A DNA stretch of 64,000 nt from a virus, in IMG/VR virus record IMGVR_UViG_3300020385_000008, positions 33,657-97,656 of that record; one strand, given 5' to 3'. Shown piece after piece: positions 15,169 through 22,648 of the stretch. The translations under genes and the position numbers were made by a program. The notes beneath the pieces are model-generated. The model was not told the DNA's origin. It ran no database searches and saw nothing but the letters and a program-made list of their open reading frames with translations. How positions within the stretch are numbered: the stretch's first letter is position 1; each line of letters begins with the position of its first letter.

Positions 15169-15190
15169 TTAAAAAGCCCCTTGGTGGGGC
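15169..15190 (-). terminator. Rho-independent terminator after the oxygenase gene at 15203
   Basis: GCCCC/GGGGC stem with ACCAA-type loop and a T-rich tract on the minus strand. Confidence 0.85.
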
Positions 15191-15202
15191 AGTAGACAGT
15201 TA

Positions 15203-15913
15203 CTAAATTGTCTTTTCCATCATAGAAATATGTTCAGCAATTTCTGTAAAATCATTACCTCCAGCATTACATACCCTATAAGTGCCATATCGACAGCACC
15301 AACCAGTGAGTAAGTACTTAACACCACTAGTCAATTCTTCACCTCTATGTGTCCAAAATTGACTGGAAGGAAATAATAGTAACTTACCAGGTTCAGAAAT
15401 AATATTTTTACTTACTCCACAATTATAAAATTGAGTTTTTCCATTATCCAATTGATCTGACCTATCATTTAGATATAAAATATAAGTGAATATTCTGTTA
15501 TTGACAAATGCCACTTCATAATCAGTTTCTTTGTGGATGAAACTGCGTAGAGGAACAACTTCACTAGACGCATCATCATGCCAGTGGTAGTGTCCACCAG
15601 GAGTAGTTCTTTGAATCTGATACCCACGATCATGAAACATCATAGGTTCAGAATAATGAGCATCTTTAATAAGTAAATCCATATAGTTCGTAAAATATGG
15701 ATTAAATGCTTTGTATAATACATCATCAATGTCATCCCATTTTGGATCACCAGTGATAAGTAAATCATCGGAAATTTTTGAATTTGTTAAACCAGCACCA
15801 CTCTTTCCAGGTTTAACTTTTTCATCAGCTTCAAACCTATCAATTATCTCATCGCATAACTCCTTACTAACAACATTTGGGTATTCGATAATGTAATCTT
15901 CAAATGATCTCAT
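15203..15913 (-). CDS. 2-oxoglutarate/Fe(II) oxygenase
   Basis: The 236-residue protein carries a double-stranded beta-helix oxygenase core: YHWHDDAS with His112 and Asp114, distal His189 in FWTHRGEEL, and Lys199 ten residues later as the likely 2-oxoglutarate ligand. The N-terminal helix pattern (NVVSKELCDEIIDRFE) is typical of phage and cyanobacterial prolyl-hydroxylase-like enzymes. It differs in sequence from the PKHD-type enzyme encoded at 10974. The substrate is unknown. It is followed by a strong terminator, and a His-rich mini-gene lies just upstream. Confidence 0.87.
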   Translation of the reverse strand: MRSFEDYIIEYPNVVSKELCDEIIDRFEADEKVKPGKSGAGLTNSKISDDLLITGDPKWDDIDDVLYKAFNPYFTNYMDLLIKDAHYSEPMMFHDRGYQIQRTTPGGHYHWHDDASSEVVPLRSFIHKETDYEVAFVNNRIFTYILYLNDRSDQLDNGKTQFYNCGVSKNIISEPGKLLLFPSSQFWTHRGEELTSGVKYLLTGWCCRYGTYRVCNAGGNDFTEIAEHISMMEKTI

Positions 15914-15927
15914 AACAATTTAATATT

Positions 15928-16062
15928 TTAATGTAAGTGAACAACACCATTTCCATGAACGTGAGGAACAGAACCATCATATAGGTGTGGCTGTCCGTGG
16001 TCAAATCCCCCAGTAGCTAAAGAAAGGATACCAGCAAAGATTGCAATTTTAATATACTTCAT
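15928..16062 (-). CDS. Small exported His-rich protein
   Basis: This short frame encodes 44 residues: MKYIKIAIFAGILSLATG looks like a signal peptide or membrane helix, and the mature part GFDHGQPHLYDGSVPHVHG continues with another histidine pair at the end. Six His in about 26 residues suggest metal binding in the periplasm or membrane surface. It fills the gap between gp46 and the second oxygenase. No good Shine-Dalgarno is seen, but the signal-like start plus non-random His spacing make it a believable gene. Function unknown. Confidence 0.6.
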   Translation of the reverse strand: MKYIKIAIFAGILSLATGGFDHGQPHLYDGSVPHVHGNGVVHLH

Positions 16063-16077
16063 AAGGGAATAGTCAAT

Positions 16078-17793
16078 CTATTTTTTATTTAGTTTTGAAA
16101 ATCCCCTCTCTTTTTCAAACTTAAGAACAGAATCAAAGCGTTCGTATAGCTCTGTCTTATGGCTGATGATAAAAATATTAGCATCTTTAACAACGTAACG
16201 GATGATCTTAAGGAACTCTTCTGTACCAAATCCATCAAGTGAGCTGTCGAATACCTCATCCATAATAAGGAGATTTGTATTAATGGAATTGCGGACTCTA
16301 GCAACTTCTCTCCAAGTGAATAGAAGTGAAAGGTCAATACGCATTTTCTCACCCTCGGAAAATGAAGCGTATGAGAAACGTTCGTGGATAGGTGATACAA
16401 CAGTTTCGTTGAACTCCTCATCTAGATTGAAGTTAATGTAGAACTCCATCATCTGAAGGTACTTATTGACGTGCTTGTTAATAAGTGGGATATACTTCTT
16501 AATGATACTGGTCTTAACTCCACCATCCTTAAGTAGCTCATTCACAAACTGATGCTTCTCCATCTCAACTTTCAAATTAGATATCTCATCAACGCTACTC
16601 TTCAGATTTTTAATAATGGAGTTTAAGTTCTCTTTAGATTCAGCTTGATTATCAATAGACTCCCTAATTGTTGATATTTCAGAATGTAAGTTAGTAATAG
16701 TCTTATTGATATTAGAAATATCAGAATTACTTGAAGCCAATTTTTTGTTAAGCTCCAAAACTTCAGCAGATATATCATTAAAATTAGACTCTCTATTTTC
16801 TTCTTTTTCAATAGCAGCTTCTAATTCTTGATATCCACCTTTTAATTTTTTAGCATCTACACCAAGCTCAGTTAGTTTAGTTTGGCGTAGATTCTCATCA
16901 ATATCCTGGGTACAAGTGGGGCAAGTTTTATTATCATTAAAGAACTTATGGTTTTTGGACAGGGTGGTAATCTTTTGCTGAATTTTACCTTTAAGCCCAC
17001 CAAGCTCACGAAGCTTATCTCCAGCTCCCTTTAGCTCTTCTAACTCGGCATTAAGATGATCAATCTTACCTAGAACATCAATATTAGCTTCCTGTAGTTG
17101 TTGCTGATCAAGTAAATGCCGCTTAACAGACTCATTCTTTTTATTGATATTTGCCTCACCACTTTTTGTGATATCATCAATGAACTTGGCTTGCATTTGA
17201 CCTTTCTCTTTAAGAGAAGACTTCTTCAACTCAAGAATCTTTAATTGATCGCGGACAGTACGAACACGGTCCTTGACAATAGATGACATTGAGCTAAAGA
17301 CACGGATGTCTAGAAGATCTTCAATAACCTCACGACGGTGAGCAGCAGATAGCTGCATAAAAGGAACAAAAGTAGAACTACCAAGGATAACAATTTGGGT
17401 AAAGGACTTATAATTAACTTTAAGAATGTTCTCTTCTAGTGTGACTTGATTATCTCGGTCATCACCCCTTTTTTCAAGAAGCTTTCCATCAACTTCAATA
17501 TCAAATACGTTGGGCTTAATACCACGTCTAACTAAATACTGGCGGTTGTTGTTATTAAACTCAATCTCTACAAGACAATTTTTTTCAGTTACACTATTTA
17601 CCAACTGGGGTTTGTTAATCTTACGAAATGGCTTGTTAAACAATACAAAAGTCAAAGCATCCAGGATGGTTGACTTACCAGAGCCATTGCTACCGATAAT
17701 TAGATTTGTATTATTTGCTAGAAAATCAATCTCAGTGAATGAATCCCCAGAGGAGAGAAAGTTCTTATAGCGAAGCTTTTGGAAAACTAACAC
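16078..17793 (-). CDS. 46: Recombination endonuclease subunit gp46 (Rad50/SbcC-like)
   Basis: The 571-residue SMC-like ATPase matches T4 gp46 (560 residues). Walker A GSNGSGKST lies at 34-42, a long coiled coil is interrupted by a CPTC zinc hook near 291-294, and the signature SFSEGEKMRIDLS and Walker B LLIMDEVFD follow in the last quarter. With gp47 it resects DNA ends for recombination-dependent replication and helps degrade host DNA. It lies 37 bases after the DUF3110 gene, with its own GTGC-TATAAT element at 17817. Confidence 0.97.
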   Translation of the reverse strand: MLVFQKLRYKNFLSSGDSFTEIDFLANNTNLIIGSNGSGKSTILDALTFVLFNKPFRKINKPQLVNSVTEKNCLVEIEFNNNNRQYLVRRGIKPNVFDIEVDGKLLEKRGDDRDNQVTLEENILKVNYKSFTQIVILGSSTFVPFMQLSAAHRREVIEDLLDIRVFSSMSSIVKDRVRTVRDQLKILELKKSSLKEKGQMQAKFIDDITKSGEANINKKNESVKRHLLDQQQLQEANIDVLGKIDHLNAELEELKGAGDKLRELGGLKGKIQQKITTLSKNHKFFNDNKTCPTCTQDIDENLRQTKLTELGVDAKKLKGGYQELEAAIEKEENRESNFNDISAEVLELNKKLASSNSDISNINKTITNLHSEISTIRESIDNQAESKENLNSIIKNLKSSVDEISNLKVEMEKHQFVNELLKDGGVKTSIIKKYIPLINKHVNKYLQMMEFYINFNLDEEFNETVVSPIHERFSYASFSEGEKMRIDLSLLFTWREVARVRNSINTNLLIMDEVFDSSLDGFGTEEFLKIIRYVVKDANIFIISHKTELYERFDSVLKFEKERGFSKLNKK

Positions 17794-17816
17794 AGGATAC
17801 TAACATTATTAGCTCC

Positions 17817-17826
17817 ATTATAGCAC
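17817..17826 (-). promoter_or_regulatory. Putative promoter -10 for gp46
   Basis: CTGTGCTATAAT on the minus strand in the 37-base gap before gp46. It allows gp46 to be read separately from the gp55-gp47 operon. Confidence 0.55.
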
Positions 17827-17830
17827 AGAT

Positions 17831-18136
17831 TTATTGATCTGTTGGAGGAGGAATAAAAAGTTCGTCTATCTTTACCAATATGTACCTACGATCTTTAACT
17901 TTTAATATTTCAAGAACATTGTTAAAGTTGACTTCAGAAACAACCATCTTCAGCGTATCTCCTACTAGATACTCTTCATCCCGCTCCAACATTTGGACAT
18001 ATCTTTCAGCATCATCCTCATTCTCAAATATTAAAATTTCTGGTTCTACACCTTCATCCCTTAAAGAATAAATGTGAGTCTCTCCTTCAGAGTTTTTTAT
18101 TGTTAGTAAGTAACATTGCTGATCGTCTGGTTTCAT
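17831..18136 (-). CDS. DUF3110-like protein
   Basis: The 101-residue product resembles the small cyanobacterial DUF3110 family, with its characteristic ILIFENEDDAERYVQMLE (about residues 34-51) preceded by a strand with IYSLR. The family is of unknown function and common in cyanobacteria, so this gene was probably taken from a host. It is inserted between gp47 and gp46, which are adjacent or nearly so in T4. Its ATG overlaps the gp47 stop by four bases. Confidence 0.7.
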   Translation of the reverse strand: MKPDDQQCYLLTIKNSEGETHIYSLRDEGVEPEILIFENEDDAERYVQMLERDEEYLVGDTLKMVVSEVNFNNVLEILKVKDRRYILVKIDELFIPPPTDQ

Positions 18137-19188
18137 ACTTCACAGGCTTCCATATAAATTTCAGATAATAGTGATTTAATAGAATTCTTATCCAGTGAGC
18201 TCTCATCAAAGTCAGCTTCATCAACATAACGGTTTAAGATTGATAAGGTATTCTCTTCAGCATCACTAGCATCAAAGTCCTCTGTTTCTTGTACGTTGAA
18301 GTTCTCAACGACCTTCATATCAATCAGACCAACGTTGAATAGCTTGTCTAGGAACTTATCAAAGTCTTTCTGTTTGGTCTTCTTACGAACAACAACCTTA
18401 ACAATCTTACCCCGGTATGCGGTAGCATTGAATAATTGATGCTTTGTATCTTCATAATATACGATTGAGAATAGTGTGTTTGGATTGTTTACATACTCAA
18501 TCTCACCTGTCTCGGTATCAAATAGAACAAAACCACGAGTATCATTAACATCATTCCAATACATCTCATAGGGATTACCCATATAAAAGATCTTACCGTC
18601 ATCAGAACGTGTATGGAAGTGACCTGATAAAACTTTTTCAAACTTACTAAACTCAGAAGGCTTTACTAGCCCCTTATCATCCTCAAACTTATGACCGCGA
18701 TATGCCTCAAAACCACCGAGTTCTAGATGACCCATAGCATACTTTGCTTCACTATTGGTAATCATTTCCTTGGTTCTAGTAAGATTCTCGTCACATATCC
18801 AAGGCAACATTAGAATCTTTTCGCCATCTACTGTAATTTCAGTGGGATCTGAGTAGGTTTTTACATTCCCATAATCTTGTAGAAGAAGATCAGGGGAGTT
18901 GGTCCTATTCGTTGACTTGAAATAACAGTCGTGGTTTCCTACAACCATATGAACGTCAAAGTCTTTCATTGGATCAAAGACTACACGCTTGGTCCACTGT
19001 AAGGAATTGTATTCAATAGATTTTCTACTATCAAAAGCATCACCCAAGTGAAGGATAGTCTTTACACCACGAGCTTTTAGTGTAGGGAAGAATACTTCTG
19101 AGTAGAACTTCTCAAAATGGGCGTGTAGATAGTCAGCACCTTTACGTGCCCCAAAATGTGTATCCGTAATAATAGCAACTAAACTCAT
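18133..19188 (-). CDS. 47: Recombination endonuclease subunit gp47 (Mre11/SbcD-like)
   Basis: The 351-residue metallophosphoesterase carries the five Mre11 motifs: DTHFGAR (9-15), GDAFDSRK (49-56), GNHDCY (84-89), a GHLEL, and GHFHTRS in the second third. T4 gp47 has 339 residues. It is the nuclease partner of gp46. It overlaps gp55 upstream and the DUF3110 gene downstream by four bases each, forming the gp55-gp47-DUF3110 operon. Confidence 0.97.
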   Translation of the reverse strand: MSLVAIITDTHFGARKGADYLHAHFEKFYSEVFFPTLKARGVKTILHLGDAFDSRKSIEYNSLQWTKRVVFDPMKDFDVHMVVGNHDCYFKSTNRTNSPDLLLQDYGNVKTYSDPTEITVDGEKILMLPWICDENLTRTKEMITNSEAKYAMGHLELGGFEAYRGHKFEDDKGLVKPSEFSKFEKVLSGHFHTRSDDGKIFYMGNPYEMYWNDVNDTRGFVLFDTETGEIEYVNNPNTLFSIVYYEDTKHQLFNATAYRGKIVKVVVRKKTKQKDFDKFLDKLFNVGLIDMKVVENFNVQETEDFDASDAEENTLSILNRYVDEADFDESSLDKNSIKSLLSEIYMEACEV

Positions 19189-19661
19189 GAGTTAAGCTTG
19201 GTAATGATGTTTTCTTTGATTGCGTTGTAATCGTTACGATATTCGTTGGTTAGATTAGCATCAGAAGTCATTAGGGCTTCAAATCCACTCTTCTCTACAA
19301 TCTTAGTTTTAATATCAAGCTGTCTCTTCTCTCTCTGAATACGGCGTAGGAATGCAAAGTAACTAATTTGAGTGAAGTATGCGAATGGGTTCTTTGACTT
19401 AGCTGGGTCAAAGTTATGAATGTACTGTACGCAGTTCTCAATACCATCGGAGATCATATCCTCGCGGTACATATAGTTTACGAAGTTGGACTTATAGCTG
19501 AGATGGGTAGCAATCTTGAGAAAGCAAGATCCAATGTAATTGGTAATTCGTGGTTTGGGAAGATCTTTAGCAGCAGCTTCAGCTACGCTCTCTCGGTACT
19601 CAATGAGAGCATCAAGAAAGTCTCTATTATTAACGTAATGTTCTGTTTTCGCTTTAGGCAT
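19185..19661 (-). CDS. 55: Late-transcription sigma factor gp55
   Basis: The 158-residue protein matches T4 gp55 (185 residues), a minimal sigma factor that directs RNA polymerase to TATAAATA promoters with help from gp45. The segment YMYREDMISDGIENCVQYIHNFDP with AYFTQISYFAFLRRIQREKRQ is the sigma region 2 core. It reads the late elements listed throughout this window. It leads the gp55-gp47 operon behind a GTGC-TATAAT element at 19685. Confidence 0.95.
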   Translation of the reverse strand: MPKAKTEHYVNNRDFLDALIEYRESVAEAAAKDLPKPRITNYIGSCFLKIATHLSYKSNFVNYMYREDMISDGIENCVQYIHNFDPAKSKNPFAYFTQISYFAFLRRIQREKRQLDIKTKIVEKSGFEALMTSDANLTNEYRNDYNAIKENIITKLNS

Positions 19662-19684
19662 AGCACTTCTACTGCTTTAGGTAC

Positions 19685-19694
19685 ATTATAGCAC
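19685..19694 (-). promoter_or_regulatory. Putative promoter -10 for the gp55 operon
   Basis: CTGTGCTATAATG on the minus strand, about 25 bases above the gp55 start. It stands just below the inverted-repeat element at 19711-19798. Confidence 0.6.
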
Positions 19695-19710
19695 AGAATA
19701 CATGTAATTG

Positions 19711-19798
19711 CTTAAAGACTTGACAAGGGTCTCAAAATGGAGTACAATCAGCCTTGTCGGGGGTGATAAGTCACTTTAAGTACTTAAGAGTCTTTAAG
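19711..19798. other. Nested inverted-repeat element in the gp55 upstream region
   Basis: The outer arms CTTAAAGACT (19711-19720) and AGTCTTTAAG (19789-19798) are perfect 10-base inverted repeats. Inside are a perfect 7-base pair GACAAGG (19722-19728)/CCTTGTC (19752-19758) and a 12-base palindrome TTAAGTACTTAA (about 19775-19786). The whole could fold into a branched RNA on either strand. It overlaps the end of the Sm-like gene and fills the gap before gp55. It is not a tRNA: no T-arm GTTC or anticodon arm can be placed. Either a structured leader or a small RNA gene is possible. Confidence 0.55.
19720..19748 (+). promoter_or_regulatory. Sigma-70 promoter-like sequence on the opposite strand
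   Basis: The plus strand carries a perfect TTGACA (19720-19725), a 17-base spacer and TACAAT (19743-19748). It would start a transcript near 19755 running against the Sm-like gene and uvsW. It lies within the inverted-repeat element, so the match may be a by-product of that structure. Confidence 0.4.
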
Positions 19799-20207
19799 GT
19801 TTTTCATATGAATCTATATCTTTATAGAGTTTTTCTAGAGTAGTCTTAACTTCATTTACATTACCAACGTAACCAATTTTAGAACTAGAGTTACTATATC
19901 TTTCTGGTTTAGAATATAATTTAAGTTTTCTTTTAAAGAATGTTGAATAATCATTTAATATATCAACATCACTAATTTTATATACCGTTAGTATTTTAGT
20001 AATATCTATAACGTGTAATGTATCATTTTTAATGCATAACCAAGGTTCTAATGCATATTTTTTAGGTTTTCTTCTATCCCGTAACACAACTCTTACTGGA
20101 TCCTTAAAAGAAAGAACAGTGTATCCACTGTCATCTTCTAATTTTACTAGTGTGCATACAATTTCTTCACCAGATACTAACTTAATAGCTGCTATTTTGT
20201 CGCCCAT
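19794..20207 (-). CDS. Second Sm-like protein
   Basis: The first 45 residues (IKLVSGEEIVCTLVKLED then YTVLSFKDPVRVVL) match the strand pattern and (S)GE(D/E)(V/I) signature of the Sm-like protein encoded at 1627-1920. The rest of the 137-residue chain is an extra, Lys- and Tyr-rich extension not found in the shorter paralogue. An RNA-binding role is inferred from the fold only. It follows uvsW by five bases and ends inside the inverted-repeat element before gp55. Confidence 0.65.
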   Translation of the reverse strand: MGDKIAAIKLVSGEEIVCTLVKLEDDSGYTVLSFKDPVRVVLRDRRKPKKYALEPWLCIKNDTLHVIDITKILTVYKISDVDILNDYSTFFKRKLKLYSKPERYSNSSSKIGYVGNVNEVKTTLEKLYKDIDSYEKP

Positions 20208-20212
20208 TGGGT

Positions 20213-21673
20213 TTACCTTAGATTAATGTTTATTATGTCATAATTGAATTTTTCTTCATTATATGTCTTAATACGCTCAATCAAATGATTAAGTGTGTAA
20301 TTTTTATTACTATTTTTCGTTGTATCGTCAGCTATATCATATAGCATAGCTTTTGATTTGTTAGACCCTTTCCTAAGTACACGACCTATACTTTGTAAAT
20401 TTCTGATACGTGATTTTGACGGGGAAGCAAATATAACATTATGTAGATTTTTTATGTTAATTCCAGTACTGAATACACCATAGGAAGCGATAATAATCGC
20501 ATTATCTTCCCTTTCTGTGATTTCGCGTACTTGTTCTCTTTCTTCTACATCAACGCCGCCATGTACAAAGAATACGTGGCGCCCCTCTTCCTTCTTACTA
20601 TTTATAAGATCATTAAGTATTTTTCCGTGATTTTCTACTCTTGTAAACAAAACCAACGTATTTCCTGTAATGCCCAATGCTAGATTGCTGATAAATTTGT
20701 TTCTTTTCTCGTGACTAATGAGATATTGAATCTCATCCTCATACTTATTAAACTTTTGCTCATCATGTTTTAATAATAAAACTTTAATATCAAGTTTAGC
20801 TACGTGACCAGCTTCCATTAGCTCCTTTGTTCTAATGGTGTTATATGCTGGACCAAATAGTCCTTCCAGTACAAGCTTATTTGTTTGGGTGCCATCAAGA
20901 GTACCTGTGAAACCAAAACGATACTTTGCGTCACATAGCTTAGTCATAATGCTGACTAGACTTTTTGATTTAAAGTTATGTGCTTCATCACCAATAACCA
21001 CATTAAACTTTTGAAAAAATGGTTTAGGTAATTTGTAGACAGACTGCCAAGTAGTAATAGTAACTTGCTTATCACTATGTAACTCCTTACCACCATAAAT
21101 TTTATGACAGTAAGAACCTACGTCAAATCCATAATCCTCAAAATCTTTATACATCTGTTCTACAAGAGATGTAGTAGGGACTACAATAAGAATGTTCTCA
21201 TTGCGTTGAGCATAGTATGCCACTAGGGCATAGATCATTAGAGATTTACCAGACGCAGTTGGAGAAACGATAAGTTTCCTATTTGATTTGAGAGCGGTAT
21301 AGATCCCGTGGAGCTGATAATCTCTGGGCTTATATGAAGTAATGGATTTAACCCAATCAGTAACACCCATAGGTGAGATCTCTTCATTTTCTTCATAGGG
21401 TAAGCCATAAAACTTATTGTCCCTGAATTCATATGTGTAACCATACTGATCACAAAAAGCAATAACACGATCTAGCAACCCAACATAGATCTGTTTAGTT
21501 TGAGGAGAAAATAAATTAATCGTTCCATCCCAATGTCTTTTGCGGAATGATGGATGAAACTTTGCCCCTGGAACTTCAAATGAGAAAGCGTCACGCAGCT
21601 CATATTGAATATGTGGTTCACAATCAATTTGAAGAAACACCTCGTTCTTCTTGCTGATAATCAAGTCGGTCAT
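20213..21673 (-). CDS. uvsW: UvsW DNA/RNA helicase
   Basis: The 486-residue superfamily 2 helicase has Walker A SPTASGKS (137-144), DEAH (229-232), and a later SIGRVLRKG motif VI. T4 UvsW (503 residues) unwinds R-loops and branched DNA and shifts replication from origins to recombination intermediates. The N-terminal HIQYELRDAFSFEVPGAKFHP region is the double-stranded-DNA-binding domain of UvsW. It sits with uvsY and the gp46/47 nuclease genes, as in other T4-like cyanophages. Confidence 0.95.
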   Translation of the reverse strand: MTDLIISKKNEVFLQIDCEPHIQYELRDAFSFEVPGAKFHPSFRKRHWDGTINLFSPQTKQIYVGLLDRVIAFCDQYGYTYEFRDNKFYGLPYEENEEISPMGVTDWVKSITSYKPRDYQLHGIYTALKSNRKLIVSPTASGKSLMIYALVAYYAQRNENILIVVPTTSLVEQMYKDFEDYGFDVGSYCHKIYGGKELHSDKQVTITTWQSVYKLPKPFFQKFNVVIGDEAHNFKSKSLVSIMTKLCDAKYRFGFTGTLDGTQTNKLVLEGLFGPAYNTIRTKELMEAGHVAKLDIKVLLLKHDEQKFNKYEDEIQYLISHEKRNKFISNLALGITGNTLVLFTRVENHGKILNDLINSKKEEGRHVFFVHGGVDVEEREQVREITEREDNAIIIASYGVFSTGINIKNLHNVIFASPSKSRIRNLQSIGRVLRKGSNKSKAMLYDIADDTTKNSNKNYTLNHLIERIKTYNEEKFNYDIININLR

Positions 21674-21718
21674 TAGAAAAACATCAGCTAAACTTATTTA
21701 GTCGCTGTTCATATAAGG

Positions 21719-21910
21719 TTAAAAATTGTGAAAGGTGTAGTCAAGCATCATTGCATAGAGAGAATCTCTAACCTTCCATAGCTGCTCTTGCTCCTCTGGG
21801 GGTCTTGCTGGGGATCCTTCCCAATACTTAATACGATACTCAATGCATTGATGCATGAGCCTAATGTCTTCAATCGTAAGATCTACTGTATAGTCTGGTA
21901 TATTATCCAT
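21719..21910 (-). CDS. Small hypothetical protein
   Basis: The 63-residue product is mostly helical and includes IRLMHQCIEYRIKYWEG and a Pro-rich PARPPEEQEQLW, followed by a short helix. No family is recognised. Its start overlaps the end of the next upstream gene by eight bases, which supports translation in the uvsY operon. No membrane segment is seen. Confidence 0.65.
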   Translation of the reverse strand: MDNIPDYTVDLTIEDIRLMHQCIEYRIKYWEGSPARPPEEQEQLWKVRDSLYAMMLDYTFHNF

Positions 21911-22214
21911 TATTATAAGATCCTGTTAGATAATCGAATTGAATCCACCATTCTCGTTCATATGAGTTGTAATTATCATCCTGCCATTTAGGATCACTTT
22001 CGTCTAGATTTTTCTTCCACACTTTCACTGGGTTTTCTGGATCCGTCGTATCTGTTACCCAGTATCCATTATGAATAAATAAAAATAAATAAAAATAGAA
22101 GGTCCAAAAGCCCCCTAAAAACATAAGCCACTTTACAAAAATTTTATCTATTAGTGTGTAATCTTTTACGTCTTTATGTCTGAAGTCATTTCTGAACTTA
22201 TTGAAGTAATCCAT
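21903..22214 (-). CDS. Small membrane protein
   Basis: The 103-residue protein has one strong aromatic-rich membrane helix, FVKWLMFLGGFWTFYFYLFL (about 27-46). A soluble tail rich in Trp, Asp and Tyr follows. The N-terminal part is basic, so the tail is probably outside the cytoplasm. It overlaps the uvsY stop by one base. No family is recognised. Confidence 0.65.
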   Translation of the reverse strand: MDYFNKFRNDFRHKDVKDYTLIDKIFVKWLMFLGGFWTFYFYLFLFIHNGYWVTDTTDPENPVKVWKKNLDESDPKWQDDNYNSYEREWWIQFDYLTGSYNNG

Positions 22215-22648
22215 TAGAAACCCATCCCTGATTGAAATTTTAGAAAGTCGATACTATTTTTAACTTGATATCCTCTATTATGAATCATTTTTAGAATATC
22301 TTCCAAGAAAGAAATCATCACATCATAGTAATCCATTTTAAGCTTGATTTTTGCTAGCTTATCATCGGCATTCAAATGCATAGACATTGATTCCTTATCC
22401 CTTATTTTGTATGGAAAAGGTTCTTCAACATACACTTCTGCTGGCGCCTTACCACTGTAGTAGTTGTACCTCTCTAACCTAGTTTTTGCTAGGGTGTCAT
22501 TACATTTAGTTCTTAATAATTTAATTGTAGTATACAGTGTGTAATACTTTTGGTGTAGCTGTGGTATTTTTAGAGATTCGTCATGAAGATTATCTATATC
22601 AATCTTAGAATCTGCTTCCCACATTTCTTGGATTTTTTCTAAATTCAT
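22214..22648 (-). CDS. uvsY: UvsY recombination mediator
   Basis: The 144-residue protein follows T4 UvsY (137 residues): LEKIQEMWEADSKIDIDNL at the start, RLERYNYYSGKAPAEVY in the middle, and LEDILKMIHNRGYQVKNSIDF near the end. UvsY loads UvsX recombinase on single-stranded DNA covered by gp32. It overlaps both neighbours by one base and lies directly after the capsid region, as in other cyanophages. Confidence 0.92.
   Translation of the reverse strand: MNLEKIQEMWEADSKIDIDNLHDESLKIPQLHQKYYTLYTTIKLLRTKCNDTLAKTRLERYNYYSGKAPAEVYVEEPFPYKIRDKESMSMHLNADDKLAKIKLKMDYYDVMISFLEDILKMIHNRGYQVKNSIDFLKFQSGMGF

Noticed and set aside
19711-19798. Possible tRNA in the uvsW-gp55 gap
   Set aside because: The size is right, but there is no T-loop GTTC, no anticodon arm and no CCA-proximal acceptor pairing of tRNA type.
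20598-20605. TATAAATA inside uvsW
   Set aside because: Nearly 400 bases above the next gene start, within coding sequence; no support for use.
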